From contig NZ_JH591187.1 of assembly GCF_000242435.1 (NCBI RefSeq), positions 532,291-596,290 on the forward strand: a stretch of 64,000 bases of DNA, written 5' to 3'. Positions 51,296-60,785 of this stretch are shown one piece after another (position 1 is the stretch's first letter; each line of letters starts with the position of its first letter). The stretch comes from Dialister succinatiphilus YIT 11850. Its GTDB lineage: Bacteria > Bacillota > Negativicutes > Veillonellales > Dialisteraceae. Under the pieces are notes generated by a model, which saw nothing but the letters and a program-made list of their open reading frames with translations, was not told the origin of the DNA and searched no databases. The translations under genes and the position numbers were made by a program.

Positions 51296-54200
51296 ATGAA
51301 CAAAATCTATAAGGTCATGTACAGTAAAGTGAAGCAATGCTGTGTTGTTGTTTCCGAAATCGCCAAGAGTCATAGTCATAACGGGGAGAGCAGCGGTGTG
51401 AAGAAGCATGCTGCTTTGACGGCTGCTGTATTGATTGCACTGGGAAGTCTTTCCTTTACAACTGCATTTGTGCCTATGACGGCAGAAGCTGCTGTTAAAA
51501 CCAGGACAGACGGTTCTAACTTTGTTGGCGTAGAGCGTACTGATGATGGGCTTGATGAAGGCAAATTTGAGAATTCTGGTGGTAAAGGAGCGAATGGTGC
51601 AGACTCCATTACGATTGGCCTGAAAGCTCAAGCTGGAGCAGGAACGATAACAATCGGTGATCGAAGGGCAAGTGCTTCTATGGGAAGTGTCTATGTAGGC
51701 CAGGGCGATATTGCTAACCCGAAAGTTGATACCGGTGGTTGGGCCACATCGATTGGGTATAACTCCGATGCTACTGGATATGGCTCTATTGCTTTAGGCT
51801 CCAATGCAGTAGCTAAAAATTCTTATGCAAAAGATTCGAAAGGCGAAAGCCTGGTCTACCAGCAGACTGTTGTCGAAAATGGAAAACAAAAAGTACGCTT
51901 GGTTACAAAGCCAGATATCCAGCGCGCATCCGTCGCCATTGGTTATGGTGCCAGCGCCGATAATGGCAATATCGCCATTGGTTCTTATTCCGATGCTTCT
52001 ACGGACCTTCGTACGGTCGAAGATGATTCCGCAAAAGCATATTTGACAGGAAACACAGCTGATTCCTATGTATCTGTCGGTAAAACAGGTGCCCTGCGGC
52101 GCATTTCCAACGTCGCCGACGGTGCCAGCGTCTCTGATGTTGCTACGGTTGGTCAGTTGCAGGCTTTGTCTAAGGAACTCGGTGGGTACAAGCCAGGTTT
52201 CGGCATCCAAATTGATCCTGATAGCACAGACAAGACAAAGAATACCATCAGCCTGAACCGCAACCTGGGCAGGGATGCAGATAATAAAGATAAAGCCGTT
52301 CTTAAAGCTGATGAAAACAAGAGTGCTTTGGTTATTGGTGGTCGTGTTAATCCCGGCGATGCCACAGGTGGACAAACGGCTGAAAAGGATTATGGTGCTT
52401 TAGGCCAGGATTCTGTCACGGTTGGTGGTGCAGATAATACCGTTAGAGAAAATGGTGATGCAGCTGTCGTTGTCGGTGGGGTATCCAATACAGCATCTGC
52501 ACAGTACTCTACGGTGATAGGTGGTTCCGCAAACGATGCTCTGGGCAATCAGTCCTCTGTATTTGGCGGTCATGATAACGATGCTCATGGTACGTATTCA
52601 ACAGCAAGTGGTGGCAGTATGAATAGAGCCTATGGCGCAGCTGCTTCTGTTTTCGGCGGTGGGGTGAATAGTGCCCTTGGAGATTCCTCTGTAGCTGTTG
52701 GCGGCTTGCAGAGCACAGTAAATGGAACTTTTGCCGTCGGTATTGCTGGTGGCTCTACAAATGCTGATTATGCACTGGCAGCAGGTAATGGTGCAAATGT
52801 AACTGTGGAAAATGGTACGGCCATCGGCTATCAGGCTACAACTGATGAAGCAGGCACAATTGCATTTGGTCATGATGCTGGAGATGCATATTATTCGTCT
52901 ACGACTTGGCCACAAAAAGCGACGAAACAAAATGGAAAATATTATGATGCTAACAATAAGGAAATCAGTAAAGCTAGATACGATGCTTTGAAAAATTCTG
53001 ATGGTACATGGAATGATTACAGCAAGACCCCGACAGTTGTAGAAAAAACGTATGATAAAGCTGCTTACAACCGCCTCGTCAAAGTCGCCGATGGTATTGA
53101 TGACCACGACGTCGTTGTCATGGAACAGTTGAAACAGTACGCTGAAAAAGATGCATCAAATCTTGGCAACAACATCGAGGTCTATAAGACAGATAAAAAT
53201 GGCAACGTGCAGCTTGATGAAAATAAAAAGCCTGTCAAGGATGAAGCCGCCACGACAACGGCTCAGCAGAAGAGCAAAGATGACTGGGGCAAGGCTCTTG
53301 GTGCAGAACCGTTTACTACAGGTACAGATACTACTGTCACAAATGCTTCTACTTCCGACCAGCTGGTAACGGGCAAGACGCTGTACAACTATGATGCGCC
53401 GGTTGCAGAAACTGGCAAGAAATTGAATTATGTGTCGGCAAACAATACGACTGGCCAGAACCTGAGTGCTCTCGATGCACAGGTCAAATCCAATGCTGAC
53501 ACGCTGAATGATAAGACTCATAACATCAAGTACTATTCGGTATCTGATAATGCACCTATGCTTGGATTTGACAGCTATAGCAATGCAGGTAATGACGGTG
53601 CTAAAGGCAAGGGCAGCCTGGCCGCAGGTTTTGTTACGCATGCAGACGGCATCGCTTCGACCGTTGTCGGCTCGTACTCTGGCGTCATGAATACGGGCAC
53701 TGCTTTGGGACCTTGGGGACTTGATTATCGTGGGGCTACTGCTGTTTCTTTGGGTACTGTCAACGTTAACAACAATACAGATACAAGCAAGCTTTACAGC
53801 GGTGTAGCTAACAGCATTGTCGGCCAGGCAAATATGACGACTGACTCCAATGCAGCTATTATCGTCGGTGCAGGCAACACCGTTACGAATTCCTACCGTC
53901 CCATTGATACGGATAAAGCTTTGGCTATCTTAGGAAGTGTATCCGATTCGACCGATCCGACAAAACTCAGTAAGGCTATGCAGGATGCCGTCAAGGAAAG
54001 CGGCGGACAGGTCATGGTCATGGGCGGCGGCAATAACGTCGAAAGTGCCTATATGAGCCAGGTTGTCGGTGTCGGAAATACCGTCAAAGGTAATCAGGTG
54101 AAGAACGATAAGGGCGAATGGGTTACTGATACTTCCACTGATACTTCCACTGATACTTCCAATACTGCCATTCAGGATTATGATCCTAAAAAGTCTTCGC

Positions 54201-57200
54201 AGTACAACTACGTCGATGGCTTCAACAATGAGGTCATTAACGGCAAGCATGATTATGTCATCGGTGCCAACAATAAACTTTCCGGCGACAGCTATGATGA
54301 CAAAGAGGCCAAAAAGTATTCTAATGAGTCCAATATTGTCTTTGGCGACAACCATACTCTGACAAATACGAAAAACGCCGTTATTATTGGCTCGTCTGAT
54401 ACTCAAATGCTCTTGGACAAAGGTGATAACGCAACTGCCATTGGCCATAATGCCAGCGCACAGAGAGATGCATTGGCTGTAGGCGTTAATACCGAGGCTC
54501 GTGGCAATGCAGTAGCATTAGGTACGAGTACAACAGCGCATAATAACAGTATTGCTATTGGTACAAAGGCTACAGCCGTTTCCAGTCAGAACTTAGCTAT
54601 TGGTTGGGAAGCGCATATTGGTAATATCCAAAAAGACGATGAAAAGATTAAGAACGCCGTAGCTTTAGGTTCCGATAGCCAGGTAAAAGTTAAAGATCTT
54701 CTGGAAAGCGATAATGACCGTGGTGTCCTTTCCATCGGTGATGATAATAAGGAACGCCGTATCATCCATGTCAGAGCCGGTGTCAATGATACAGACGCAG
54801 TCAACGTAAGCCAGCTGGAATCTGTTCAGTCCGATTTGACAGTCAAGGGACTGAAATTCGCAGCTAACTCTGGCGATAAATACACGGCTGAGTTGGGCAG
54901 CACGGTGACGATTCAGGGCACTAAGAAGACAGAGGGCCATGAATACACGGCTGATAACCTGACCACGGAGATCGATGAAAAAGGCAACATCACAATCCTC
55001 ATGGACAAGGATATGTCCGTGGAAAAGCTGGCTGTAAACGGCAAGAATGGCAAAGATGGTGCTCCCGGTACTCCCGGCAGCATCGGCATCAGTGGCCAGG
55101 ACGGCCAGTCCAGTGTTGGTATTGACGGCAAAGACGGTATCTCCATCAAAGGCAGAGATGGCAAAGATGGTGTGACCATGAAAGCTGTCGATGGTGAAAA
55201 TGGTACAGAAGGCCATATCGGCCTGACAGGCCCTGCTGGCACCAATGGCATAAATGGTGCAGATGGAAAGCCGGGAACTTCCATTGATATCACCGTCAAG
55301 AATGGTTATGATGGAAAAGCTGGAACAGATGGCAAGGATGGTGTCAAAGGTGAAAAAGGCGTCGATGGTACAAGCCTGACACGTATCGTCTACAAAGATG
55401 GTGCTGGCGAACATCAGGTAGCTACTATGGAAGACGGCTTGAAATTTGCCGGCGACGATGGCCAGACCAGTGCTGATAAAGTCATTGCCAAGAAACTGAA
55501 TAACACTGTCGATATCATCGGTGGCGCCGACAGCACGAAACTGACCGCCAACAACATCGGCGTGAACAATGTGGATGGCAAGCTGAAAATCCAGCTGGCC
55601 AAGAATCTTGCAGGCATTACATCCATTGCCAACCAGACAACAACTGGCAAAGGTGATGCCCAGACTACTACTGGTGCAAAGATTGACCTGAAGGACGATG
55701 GCAGTATCAGTGTCAATAGCGGTAAGATTACTGATGTTAAGAGCGGCCTTACTGCAACTGACGGAACCTATGCAGATACAGATAAGAACAATGCCGCCAA
55801 CATTGGTGACGTCCACAGCATGATTGAAAAAGAAGCTGGCAATACGGATGACAAGCTGGCGCTGAAGGCAAATGTGGCTGCTGACAATATCGGTACCCAT
55901 ATCACTGATACAACAGCACAGAAGACAAATCTGGATAATTGGGGCGAAGCCATTGGTACGGGCAAGATTGCTGATCCGGACGCCTCGGATAAAGAAACGA
56001 ACGGCAGCAAGCAGCTGGTCACCGGCGGCACGGTGTACAATGAAGTACGGCCGTCCAAAGATGGGAAATATGTGAAGATTGCCCAGACCACCGGCGCAAA
56101 CCTGATTGCACTGGATGATCAGGTGAAGCAGAACGCTCAGAATATTTCCGATAACACCTATGCCCAGGGCGACGGCATCCTCATGGATAAGACGAAGAAG
56201 ACCATTTCCGTCAACAAAGGTGACGGACTGAAATTCACCGAGGACCATAAGCTGGCCGTCTATACCGGCAATGGCCTGAAAATCGACAATGGGGCTGTAG
56301 CCATCAAGACTTCTGACAGCAACCTGAAGGTGGACTCCAACGGCATCGGCCTGAGCGACAAGATTACCATTGGTTCGGACAAGACCAAACAGGTCACCAT
56401 TGACGGGACGAAAGGTGAAATTTCCGGCCTGACCAACACGACCTGGGATTCGAAAGCCGATTACTCCCAATCCACGAAGGCCGCAACCGAAAGCCAGGTG
56501 GACGCGGCTGTGAAGGATGCTGTCAAGCAGGCCGGGGAGAACGATATCCATGTAGCAGCTGGTTCCTATGCAGTAAATGATCAGAATCAGGTTTCCATGA
56601 ATCTTGTTGATAAGAATAACGATACAAAAGGTACCGTTATCATTACCGACGTAGCCAAGTCCAGCGAAATGGGCGATGTTTCCAAGCTGGCTGACGGTGT
56701 GAAGAACGCTGGTGGCAAAACGACTACGGTGGTGGATGCCATCAACAACGTGAATACCAGTATGAATACCAAGATTGGCGACCAGAACTACAGCAATACC
56801 AGCGGCACCAACAAATATGTGAGCGATGGTGACAGCATCACCAGTGCCATCGGCAAGCTGGATGGCGCGGTGCAACAGGCAACCACGGCGGCCGGTCAGC
56901 ATTCCACCGTTTCTGCAGGTAGCAACATCACGGTAACGCCGGCGAAACAGACGGATGGGCATACTGATTACCAGGTGGCCCTGAACAAAGATATTATCGT
57001 AGACAGCGTGACTGCTACGACTGCGACTACGGATACCCTGACTGTGAACAACAGCGCCACCATCGGCGGTGTGACCATTGCCAATAAGACCATCAGCGGT
57101 CTGGACGATACCAAGATAGAAAAAGATTCCCCGAATGCTACCAATGCGGTGAATGAACGTACGATTTATAACGAACTTCGTCCGACGTCCGATGGCTCGT

Positions 57201-57904
57201 ACATCAAGCAGACCAACACCACGGCCCAGAACCTGACGTCCCTCGATACCCAGGTCAGGGCAACCCACGACCTCATCAACAGCGACGGCAAGACCATCAA
57301 GATTGGCGGTTCCGACGCTGCGACGAAGATTGATGTCAATGGCAAGGATGGCAAGGGCCGCGTGATCACGGGTGTTGTCAGCGATGCTAACGACCCCACC
57401 AGCGCTGCTAATGTTGGCTATGTGAACGGCGTCACCGCTGCCAATACCCAGCAGATTTACCGGGATATGAACAATGCTTACGGCAGGCTCAACAATAATA
57501 TCAATAAGGCTGCAGCTGGAAGCAACGCTTTGGCCGCTCTCCATCCGCTGGACTATGATCCCGACGACAAGGCCGACTTTGCTGTAGGCTATGGCCATTA
57601 CCGCAATGCCAATGCCGCCGCTGTAGGTGCCTTCTATCATCCTAATGAAAATACTATGGTGAACGTAGGCGTTTCCATGGGTAACGGAGATCCCGGCTTC
57701 AATGCAGGCGTTTCCTTCAAGGTAGGACGCGGCGGCGCAGGACGCGAGGCCATGTCCAAGACAGAAATGGCAAAAGTCATCAACAGTCAGTCTAAGGAAA
57801 TCGATGCCCTGAAGAAGGACAATGCAGACAAGGATAAACGTATCGATGCTCTTGAGCAGAAAATGGCGGAAATCCTGGCTAAGCTGGATAAAAACGGAAA
57901 ATAG
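51296..57904 (+). CDS. Giant trimeric autotransporter adhesin 3 with collagen-like segment
   Basis: 2202-residue surface fibre. Extended signal peptide region MNKIYKVMYSKVKQCCVVVS, cleavage near AEA at residue 65. At least two long head regions follow (about 90-560 and 770-1160) with AIGxxA and VGGxxN repeats, separated by stalk and VAVN/DAVNVSQLE necks. Residues about 1249-1360 are Gly-X-Y triplets of collagen type (GKDGAPGTPG, GLTGPAGTNG, GVKGEKGVDG). A long stalk with repeated TGxNLxALDxQVK motifs leads to the anchor near 2075-2145 (ALAALHPLDYDPDDK). A coiled coil of about 50 residues follows the anchor (SKTEMAKVINSQSKEIDALK). A short in-frame 12-base repeat encodes TDTS units near residue 945. 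A small XRE regulator gene follows after 8 bases. Confidence 0.94.
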   Translation: MNKIYKVMYSKVKQCCVVVSEIAKSHSHNGESSGVKKHAALTAAVLIALGSLSFTTAFVPMTAEAAVKTRTDGSNFVGVERTDDGLDEGKFENSGGKGANGADSITIGLKAQAGAGTITIGDRRASASMGSVYVGQGDIANPKVDTGGWATSIGYNSDATGYGSIALGSNAVAKNSYAKDSKGESLVYQQTVVENGKQKVRLVTKPDIQRASVAIGYGASADNGNIAIGSYSDASTDLRTVEDDSAKAYLTGNTADSYVSVGKTGALRRISNVADGASVSDVATVGQLQALSKELGGYKPGFGIQIDPDSTDKTKNTISLNRNLGRDADNKDKAVLKADENKSALVIGGRVNPGDATGGQTAEKDYGALGQDSVTVGGADNTVRENGDAAVVVGGVSNTASAQYSTVIGGSANDALGNQSSVFGGHDNDAHGTYSTASGGSMNRAYGAAASVFGGGVNSALGDSSVAVGGLQSTVNGTFAVGIAGGSTNADYALAAGNGANVTVENGTAIGYQATTDEAGTIAFGHDAGDAYYSSTTWPQKATKQNGKYYDANNKEISKARYDALKNSDGTWNDYSKTPTVVEKTYDKAAYNRLVKVADGIDDHDVVVMEQLKQYAEKDASNLGNNIEVYKTDKNGNVQLDENKKPVKDEAATTTAQQKSKDDWGKALGAEPFTTGTDTTVTNASTSDQLVTGKTLYNYDAPVAETGKKLNYVSANNTTGQNLSALDAQVKSNADTLNDKTHNIKYYSVSDNAPMLGFDSYSNAGNDGAKGKGSLAAGFVTHADGIASTVVGSYSGVMNTGTALGPWGLDYRGATAVSLGTVNVNNNTDTSKLYSGVANSIVGQANMTTDSNAAIIVGAGNTVTNSYRPIDTDKALAILGSVSDSTDPTKLSKAMQDAVKESGGQVMVMGGGNNVESAYMSQVVGVGNTVKGNQVKNDKGEWVTDTSTDTSTDTSNTAIQDYDPKKSSQYNYVDGFNNEVINGKHDYVIGANNKLSGDSYDDKEAKKYSNESNIVFGDNHTLTNTKNAVIIGSSDTQMLLDKGDNATAIGHNASAQRDALAVGVNTEARGNAVALGTSTTAHNNSIAIGTKATAVSSQNLAIGWEAHIGNIQKDDEKIKNAVALGSDSQVKVKDLLESDNDRGVLSIGDDNKERRIIHVRAGVNDTDAVNVSQLESVQSDLTVKGLKFAANSGDKYTAELGSTVTIQGTKKTEGHEYTADNLTTEIDEKGNITILMDKDMSVEKLAVNGKNGKDGAPGTPGSIGISGQDGQSSVGIDGKDGISIKGRDGKDGVTMKAVDGENGTEGHIGLTGPAGTNGINGADGKPGTSIDITVKNGYDGKAGTDGKDGVKGEKGVDGTSLTRIVYKDGAGEHQVATMEDGLKFAGDDGQTSADKVIAKKLNNTVDIIGGADSTKLTANNIGVNNVDGKLKIQLAKNLAGITSIANQTTTGKGDAQTTTGAKIDLKDDGSISVNSGKITDVKSGLTATDGTYADTDKNNAANIGDVHSMIEKEAGNTDDKLALKANVAADNIGTHITDTTAQKTNLDNWGEAIGTGKIADPDASDKETNGSKQLVTGGTVYNEVRPSKDGKYVKIAQTTGANLIALDDQVKQNAQNISDNTYAQGDGILMDKTKKTISVNKGDGLKFTEDHKLAVYTGNGLKIDNGAVAIKTSDSNLKVDSNGIGLSDKITIGSDKTKQVTIDGTKGEISGLTNTTWDSKADYSQSTKAATESQVDAAVKDAVKQAGENDIHVAAGSYAVNDQNQVSMNLVDKNNDTKGTVIITDVAKSSEMGDVSKLADGVKNAGGKTTTVVDAINNVNTSMNTKIGDQNYSNTSGTNKYVSDGDSITSAIGKLDGAVQQATTAAGQHSTVSAGSNITVTPAKQTDGHTDYQVALNKDIIVDSVTATTATTDTLTVNNSATIGGVTIANKTISGLDDTKIEKDSPNATNAVNERTIYNELRPTSDGSYIKQTNTTAQNLTSLDTQVRATHDLINSDGKTIKIGGSDAATKIDVNGKDGKGRVITGVVSDANDPTSAANVGYVNGVTAANTQQIYRDMNNAYGRLNNNINKAAAGSNALAALHPLDYDPDDKADFAVGYGHYRNANAAAVGAFYHPNENTMVNVGVSMGNGDPGFNAGVSFKVGRGGAGREAMSKTEMAKVINSQSKEIDALKKDNADKDKRIDALEQKMAEILAKLDKNGK

Positions 57905-57912
57905 AGCAATCG

Positions 57913-58155
57913 ATGGAAAAGGATGTGATGCCTATGAAAAATGCTGATGCTGTTTGGCCAGAGCGGCTGAAATTCCTTCGAAAATCCAATAATCTGTCAC
58001 AGACCGATGTGGCCGGTGTGCTTCACTGCAGCCAGGCTGCCTATGGTATGTATGAGCTGGGCAAGAGAAAAATATCGGCAGATAAGCTGCTGATACTGGC
58101 ACAGTATTACCATGTGTCCGTTGATTATCTGGTAGGACTTCGGGACGAAGTGTGA
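57913..58155 (+). CDS. Small XRE-family DNA-binding regulator
   Basis: An 80-residue protein that is nearly all helix-turn-helix domain of the Cro/CI (XRE) type: ERLKFLRKSNNLSQTDVAGVLHCSQAAYGMYELGKRKISADKLLILAQYYHVSVDYLVG. Such regulators bind short operators as dimers. It lies 8 bases after the giant adhesin gene with its own AAGGATGTG-like site, so it is probably made from the same transcript, and a terminator follows directly. Control of the adhesin genes is a reasonable guess from position only. Two further in-frame ATGs lie five and seven codons on or so. Confidence 0.88.
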   Translation: MEKDVMPMKNADAVWPERLKFLRKSNNLSQTDVAGVLHCSQAAYGMYELGKRKISADKLLILAQYYHVSVDYLVGLRDEV

Positions 58156-58158
58156 TTA

Positions 58159-58197
58159 AAAAAAGCAGTGCAGATTCATGATCTGCACTGCTTTTTT
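58159..58197. terminator. Terminator after the XRE gene
   Basis: AAAGCAGTGCAGAT(TCATG)ATCTGCACTGCTTTTTT, a perfect 14-bp stem with A- and T-runs on the two sides. Confidence 0.93.
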
Positions 58198-58330
58198 ATT
58201 ATGGTTGAAGGATTTAGTGCATATGGTAGAAACATCATTATTTTCTGAATTTGTCGAAAAATCATTCTACTAATAAAGTAAATATCTTGTTAAAAACAGA
58301 AAGAATTAATCTTTTAATCCAAATCGTTTA

Positions 58331-58360
58331 TTGACCTTTATGCTAATGATGGTTTATGAT
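58331..58360 (+). promoter_or_regulatory. Promoter of the small unknown gene
   Basis: TTGACC, 18 bases, TATGAT. The gap from 58198 to 58330 is AT-rich with no other feature. Confidence 0.6.
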
Positions 58361-58397
58361 AAATATAATAAGTAAGTAAAGTATGGGAGGTTTATAA

Positions 58398-58652
58398 ATG
58401 CTTTATCAAAATCCGGAAATGGGTCCCATAGCTCCTGTGTACGTTTCCAGTGGACAATTAGAGGAAATGTACCCCGGGGGGGAAAAAAAAACTGTCAGAA
58501 AACATTTTGATTTATCTGGAGAATTCTGTTTCAAAATGAGTCATATCTCCATGGTTTTATGGAAATATATGTACGCTCTGCATCCTTTGAAAATAGGTTT
58601 CCAGCAGGAAGGCGGGGTATTCATTTCTTTTAGAAGGATTGCAATGAGCTGA
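58398..58652 (+). CDS. Small hypothetical protein with a G7A9 tract
   Basis: An 84-residue frame that I do not recognise. Support for a real gene is a good promoter and GGGAGG eight bases before the ATG. The start reads MLYQNPEMGPIAPVYVSSGQ; the rest is mixed with no signal peptide or clear membrane segment. Codons 27-32 are made of a run of seven G and nine A residues, a likely slippage site: one base more or less gives stops within about 20 codons. It may be a leader peptide, a decayed gene or a phase-variable one. It precedes the MerR gene by 50 bases and may share its transcript. Confidence 0.5.
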   Translation: MLYQNPEMGPIAPVYVSSGQLEEMYPGGEKKTVRKHFDLSGEFCFKMSHISMVLWKYMYALHPLKIGFQQEGGVFISFRRIAMS

Positions 58653-58702
58653 CAAGACCAGCTTTGAGGTGTTTATGACAGCATTGCTGCTTGGAGGGAA
58701 TC

Positions 58703-59557
58703 TTGAAAAATAACAGACTGTTAATCGGGCAGATGGCCAAACTGAATCACACTACTCTTGCTACACTTCGTCATTATGACAAAGTGGGTATCCTTTCTCC
58801 TGTTTATGTAAATCCGGAAACGGGATATCGCTATTATGATGTTCAGCAGTGTCTGGTATTTCATATGATACAGCATCATAAAGCACTCAATATGAGCTTG
58901 AAAGAGATAAAAGAAATATTGAGACGGAATGACTATGATTTTCTCGAACAGATATACAAAAAGAAGCTAGATGAGGTGAATCAGGCGCTGGCTGAATTTG
59001 AATTTCGGAAAGAGGAGCTGGAGCGGATGATGAAAGGGGCTGACCATTTCTGCCATCGCCCGCCCAATGGATTCATTCAGATGGGCTTTATTACAGCCGA
59101 ATATGTATATGAAAAAAAGGCAGTTAGAAATTATGTGCTTGAAGATATAGGCAGTGTGATTTATGATGCATCCTCCATTGAAGGACAGTTGATTAAGAGT
59201 GGATTTACAGAGGGATATCTGAATTTTCCATTTGTCACACTGAGTCTTGATGATATCAAACATCAGCGGTACCGGACAGAAAAACTGGGAATCATTGTAC
59301 AGGGAAAAAATAGAAAAATCGCTGGAGTAAAACAGCTGCCCAGCAGTACAAGCGTTTTTGTTTACTTCGAAGACTTCAGCAAGCTTTGCATATATACGGA
59401 ACAGATTATCGCTTTCTGCCATGCCCATAATTATACCCCTGCCGGCGATATGATATGCCGTCTTATGGGAGTCCTGCACCTGGATGATTTCAAGAAGACT
59501 ACAGAAGTTTTCCGCCTGTCCATACCGGTGGAGGCCGGAAATATCATTCAAGTCTGA
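58703..59557 (+). CDS. MerR-family transcriptional regulator
   Basis: A 284-residue regulator with the MerR winged helix at the N-terminus (LLIGQMAKLNHTTLATLRHYDKVGILSPVYVNPETGYRYYDVQQ), a linking coiled coil (residues about 75-115) and a C-terminal domain of about 165 residues that probably binds a small molecule, as in BmrR-type activators. No metal-binding cysteine cluster of the MerR/CueR kind is seen. Start: TTG five bases after GGAGGG; an in-frame TTG four codons earlier overlaps that site. No transporter gene is next to it, so the target is unknown. Confidence 0.88.
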   Translation: MKNNRLLIGQMAKLNHTTLATLRHYDKVGILSPVYVNPETGYRYYDVQQCLVFHMIQHHKALNMSLKEIKEILRRNDYDFLEQIYKKKLDEVNQALAEFEFRKEELERMMKGADHFCHRPPNGFIQMGFITAEYVYEKKAVRNYVLEDIGSVIYDASSIEGQLIKSGFTEGYLNFPFVTLSLDDIKHQRYRTEKLGIIVQGKNRKIAGVKQLPSSTSVFVYFEDFSKLCIYTEQIIAFCHAHNYTPAGDMICRLMGVLHLDDFKKTTEVFRLSIPVEAGNIIQV

Positions 59558-59883
59558 GGGACGTTAATGGCAGGAGGAAGGATAGAGGCAAAGGTCCTTC
59601 CTGCATGAGGGTTTCTAAAGGAAATCACTGAAAAGGACTGTGAAAAAATGGAAATCATTTCTTCGCAGTCTTTTTTACATGAAAATTTTCTGATGGCAAG
59701 ATGCCTGCCATGCATCATCTTGAGCAGGGAAATAGGAAGAAAGGGGCATTCCGTGGACTCACGGTTTTTTCATCAGCAGGTCCCGGGGATTTTATAGGAA
59801 AAACTGGCGGAAAGAGGAGTGATGTTGTACAATGAAACATGCGCAGAGGGATTTTACATTTTCAGATAGATGAAGGAGAGTTT
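59558..59883. other. Gap between the MerR gene and lepB
   Basis: Holds one terminator hairpin (see next entry) and otherwise nothing I can support. Confidence 0.5.
59630..59678. terminator. Terminator after the MerR gene
   Basis: AAAAGGACTGTGAAAAAAT / ATTTCTTCGCAGTCTTTTTT; a diverged member of the repeated terminator family. Confidence 0.75.
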
Positions 59884-60438
59884 ATGCACGAAGTTTTAGA
59901 TTGGGTCTATTCTATTGTGGTGGCCCTGTTTCTGGCCATGCTGATTCACATTTTTTTGTTTGTACCCACCAAGGTGTCCGGTGAATCCATGTATCCTACC
60001 CTCACCAACGGGGAATATCTCATTGTTTCGAAAATCAGTCATGTCCTTAGAGAAATGCCGAATTACGGAGATATCGTCATTATCGACAGCCGGACCCACA
60101 GGGAGCGTTCCTGGATGGATGATCTGGATGAACCGATGAAGAATTATATTGCCATTTTCGACAAATCTTCCCAGGGTCATAATGTATGGGTTAAACGGGT
60201 CATCGGCAAAGGCGGCGATAAGCTGGAGTTCAAGAACGGCCATGTCTATCGCAATGGCAGCGAGCTGGATGAGCCTTATATCAATGAACCTATGGAATTT
60301 TCCATGGATGGCTCCTATACGGTTCCCGAGGGCATGGTGTTTGTGATGGGGGACAACCGCAACCACAGCTCCGACAGCCGGTTTATCGGCCCTGTGCCGG
60401 TGGACCATGTGCTGGGCAAAGTGGTATTTCAATTCTGA
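59884..60438 (+). CDS. lepB: Signal peptidase I
   Basis: Membrane-bound serine protease that removes signal peptides of secreted proteins. The 184-residue protein has one N-terminal membrane helix (WVYSIVVALFLAMLIHIFLF), the catalytic serine in VSGESMYPTL near residue 37 and the general-base lysine in VWVKRVIGKGGDKLE near 105; FVMGDNRNHSSDSR is the conserved box near 158. The ATG follows AAGGAGAG; 15 codons further upstream in frame lack a site. Single gene with terminator. Confidence 0.95.
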   Translation: MHEVLDWVYSIVVALFLAMLIHIFLFVPTKVSGESMYPTLTNGEYLIVSKISHVLREMPNYGDIVIIDSRTHRERSWMDDLDEPMKNYIAIFDKSSQGHNVWVKRVIGKGGDKLEFKNGHVYRNGSELDEPYINEPMEFSMDGSYTVPEGMVFVMGDNRNHSSDSRFIGPVPVDHVLGKVVFQF

Positions 60439-60440
60439 TC

Positions 60441-60473
60441 AAAAGCTTCCTGAGAAATCGGGAAGCTTTTTTT
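60441..60473 (+). terminator. lepB terminator
   Basis: AAAAGCTTCC / GGAAGCTTTT stem with a T-run. Between it and the tRNA promoter are a GGGGCCGAAGGCCCATCCATC repeat fragment and AT-rich DNA. Confidence 0.9.
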
Positions 60474-60601
60474 GCGCGCTCACAGGACCCATAATGCCAC
60501 TCCAACCCTGGGGCCGAAGGCCCATCCATCTTAAAAACCTTCCCTTTGAACCCTATGGACCCTCATTTTCTTATTTTCCAAATAGAAATGTAAAATTTCT
60601 C

Positions 60602-60630
60602 TTGACAAATCTCTCTTCATTGTGTATCCT
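60602..60630 (+). promoter_or_regulatory. tRNA-Pro promoter
   Basis: TTGACA, 17 bases, TATCCT, about 20 bases before the tRNA. Confidence 0.75.
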
Positions 60631-60648
60631 ATTATTTGTAACCGATGT

Positions 60649-60725
60649 CGGGACGTAGCTCAGTTTGGTAGAGCGCTACCTTGGGGTGGTAGAGGTCGCA
60701 TGTTCGAATCATGTCGTTCCGACCA
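60649..60725 (+). tRNA. tRNA-Pro (anticodon GGG)
   Basis: Full cloverleaf: acceptor CGGGACG/CGTTCCG, D-arm AGCTCAGTTTGGTAGAGC, anticodon arm CTACC-TTGGGGT-GGTAG (anticodon GGG, reads CCC and CCU), T-arm with TTCGAATC, discriminator A and an encoded CCA end. Confidence 0.97.
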
Positions 60726-60785
60726 CTTTTTTTATTTCAACATATTCATAAATTTCTATTTATTGCGTAAAGTGAGGTCTTTTCT

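Noticed and set aside
54665-57640. A 991-codon open frame on the minus strand opposite the giant adhesin, and similar long antisense frames opposite thrS, hemL and cobA-hemD
   Set aside because: They arise from the codon bias of the true genes; their translations have no family features and no ribosome sites, and the plus-strand proteins are unmistakable.
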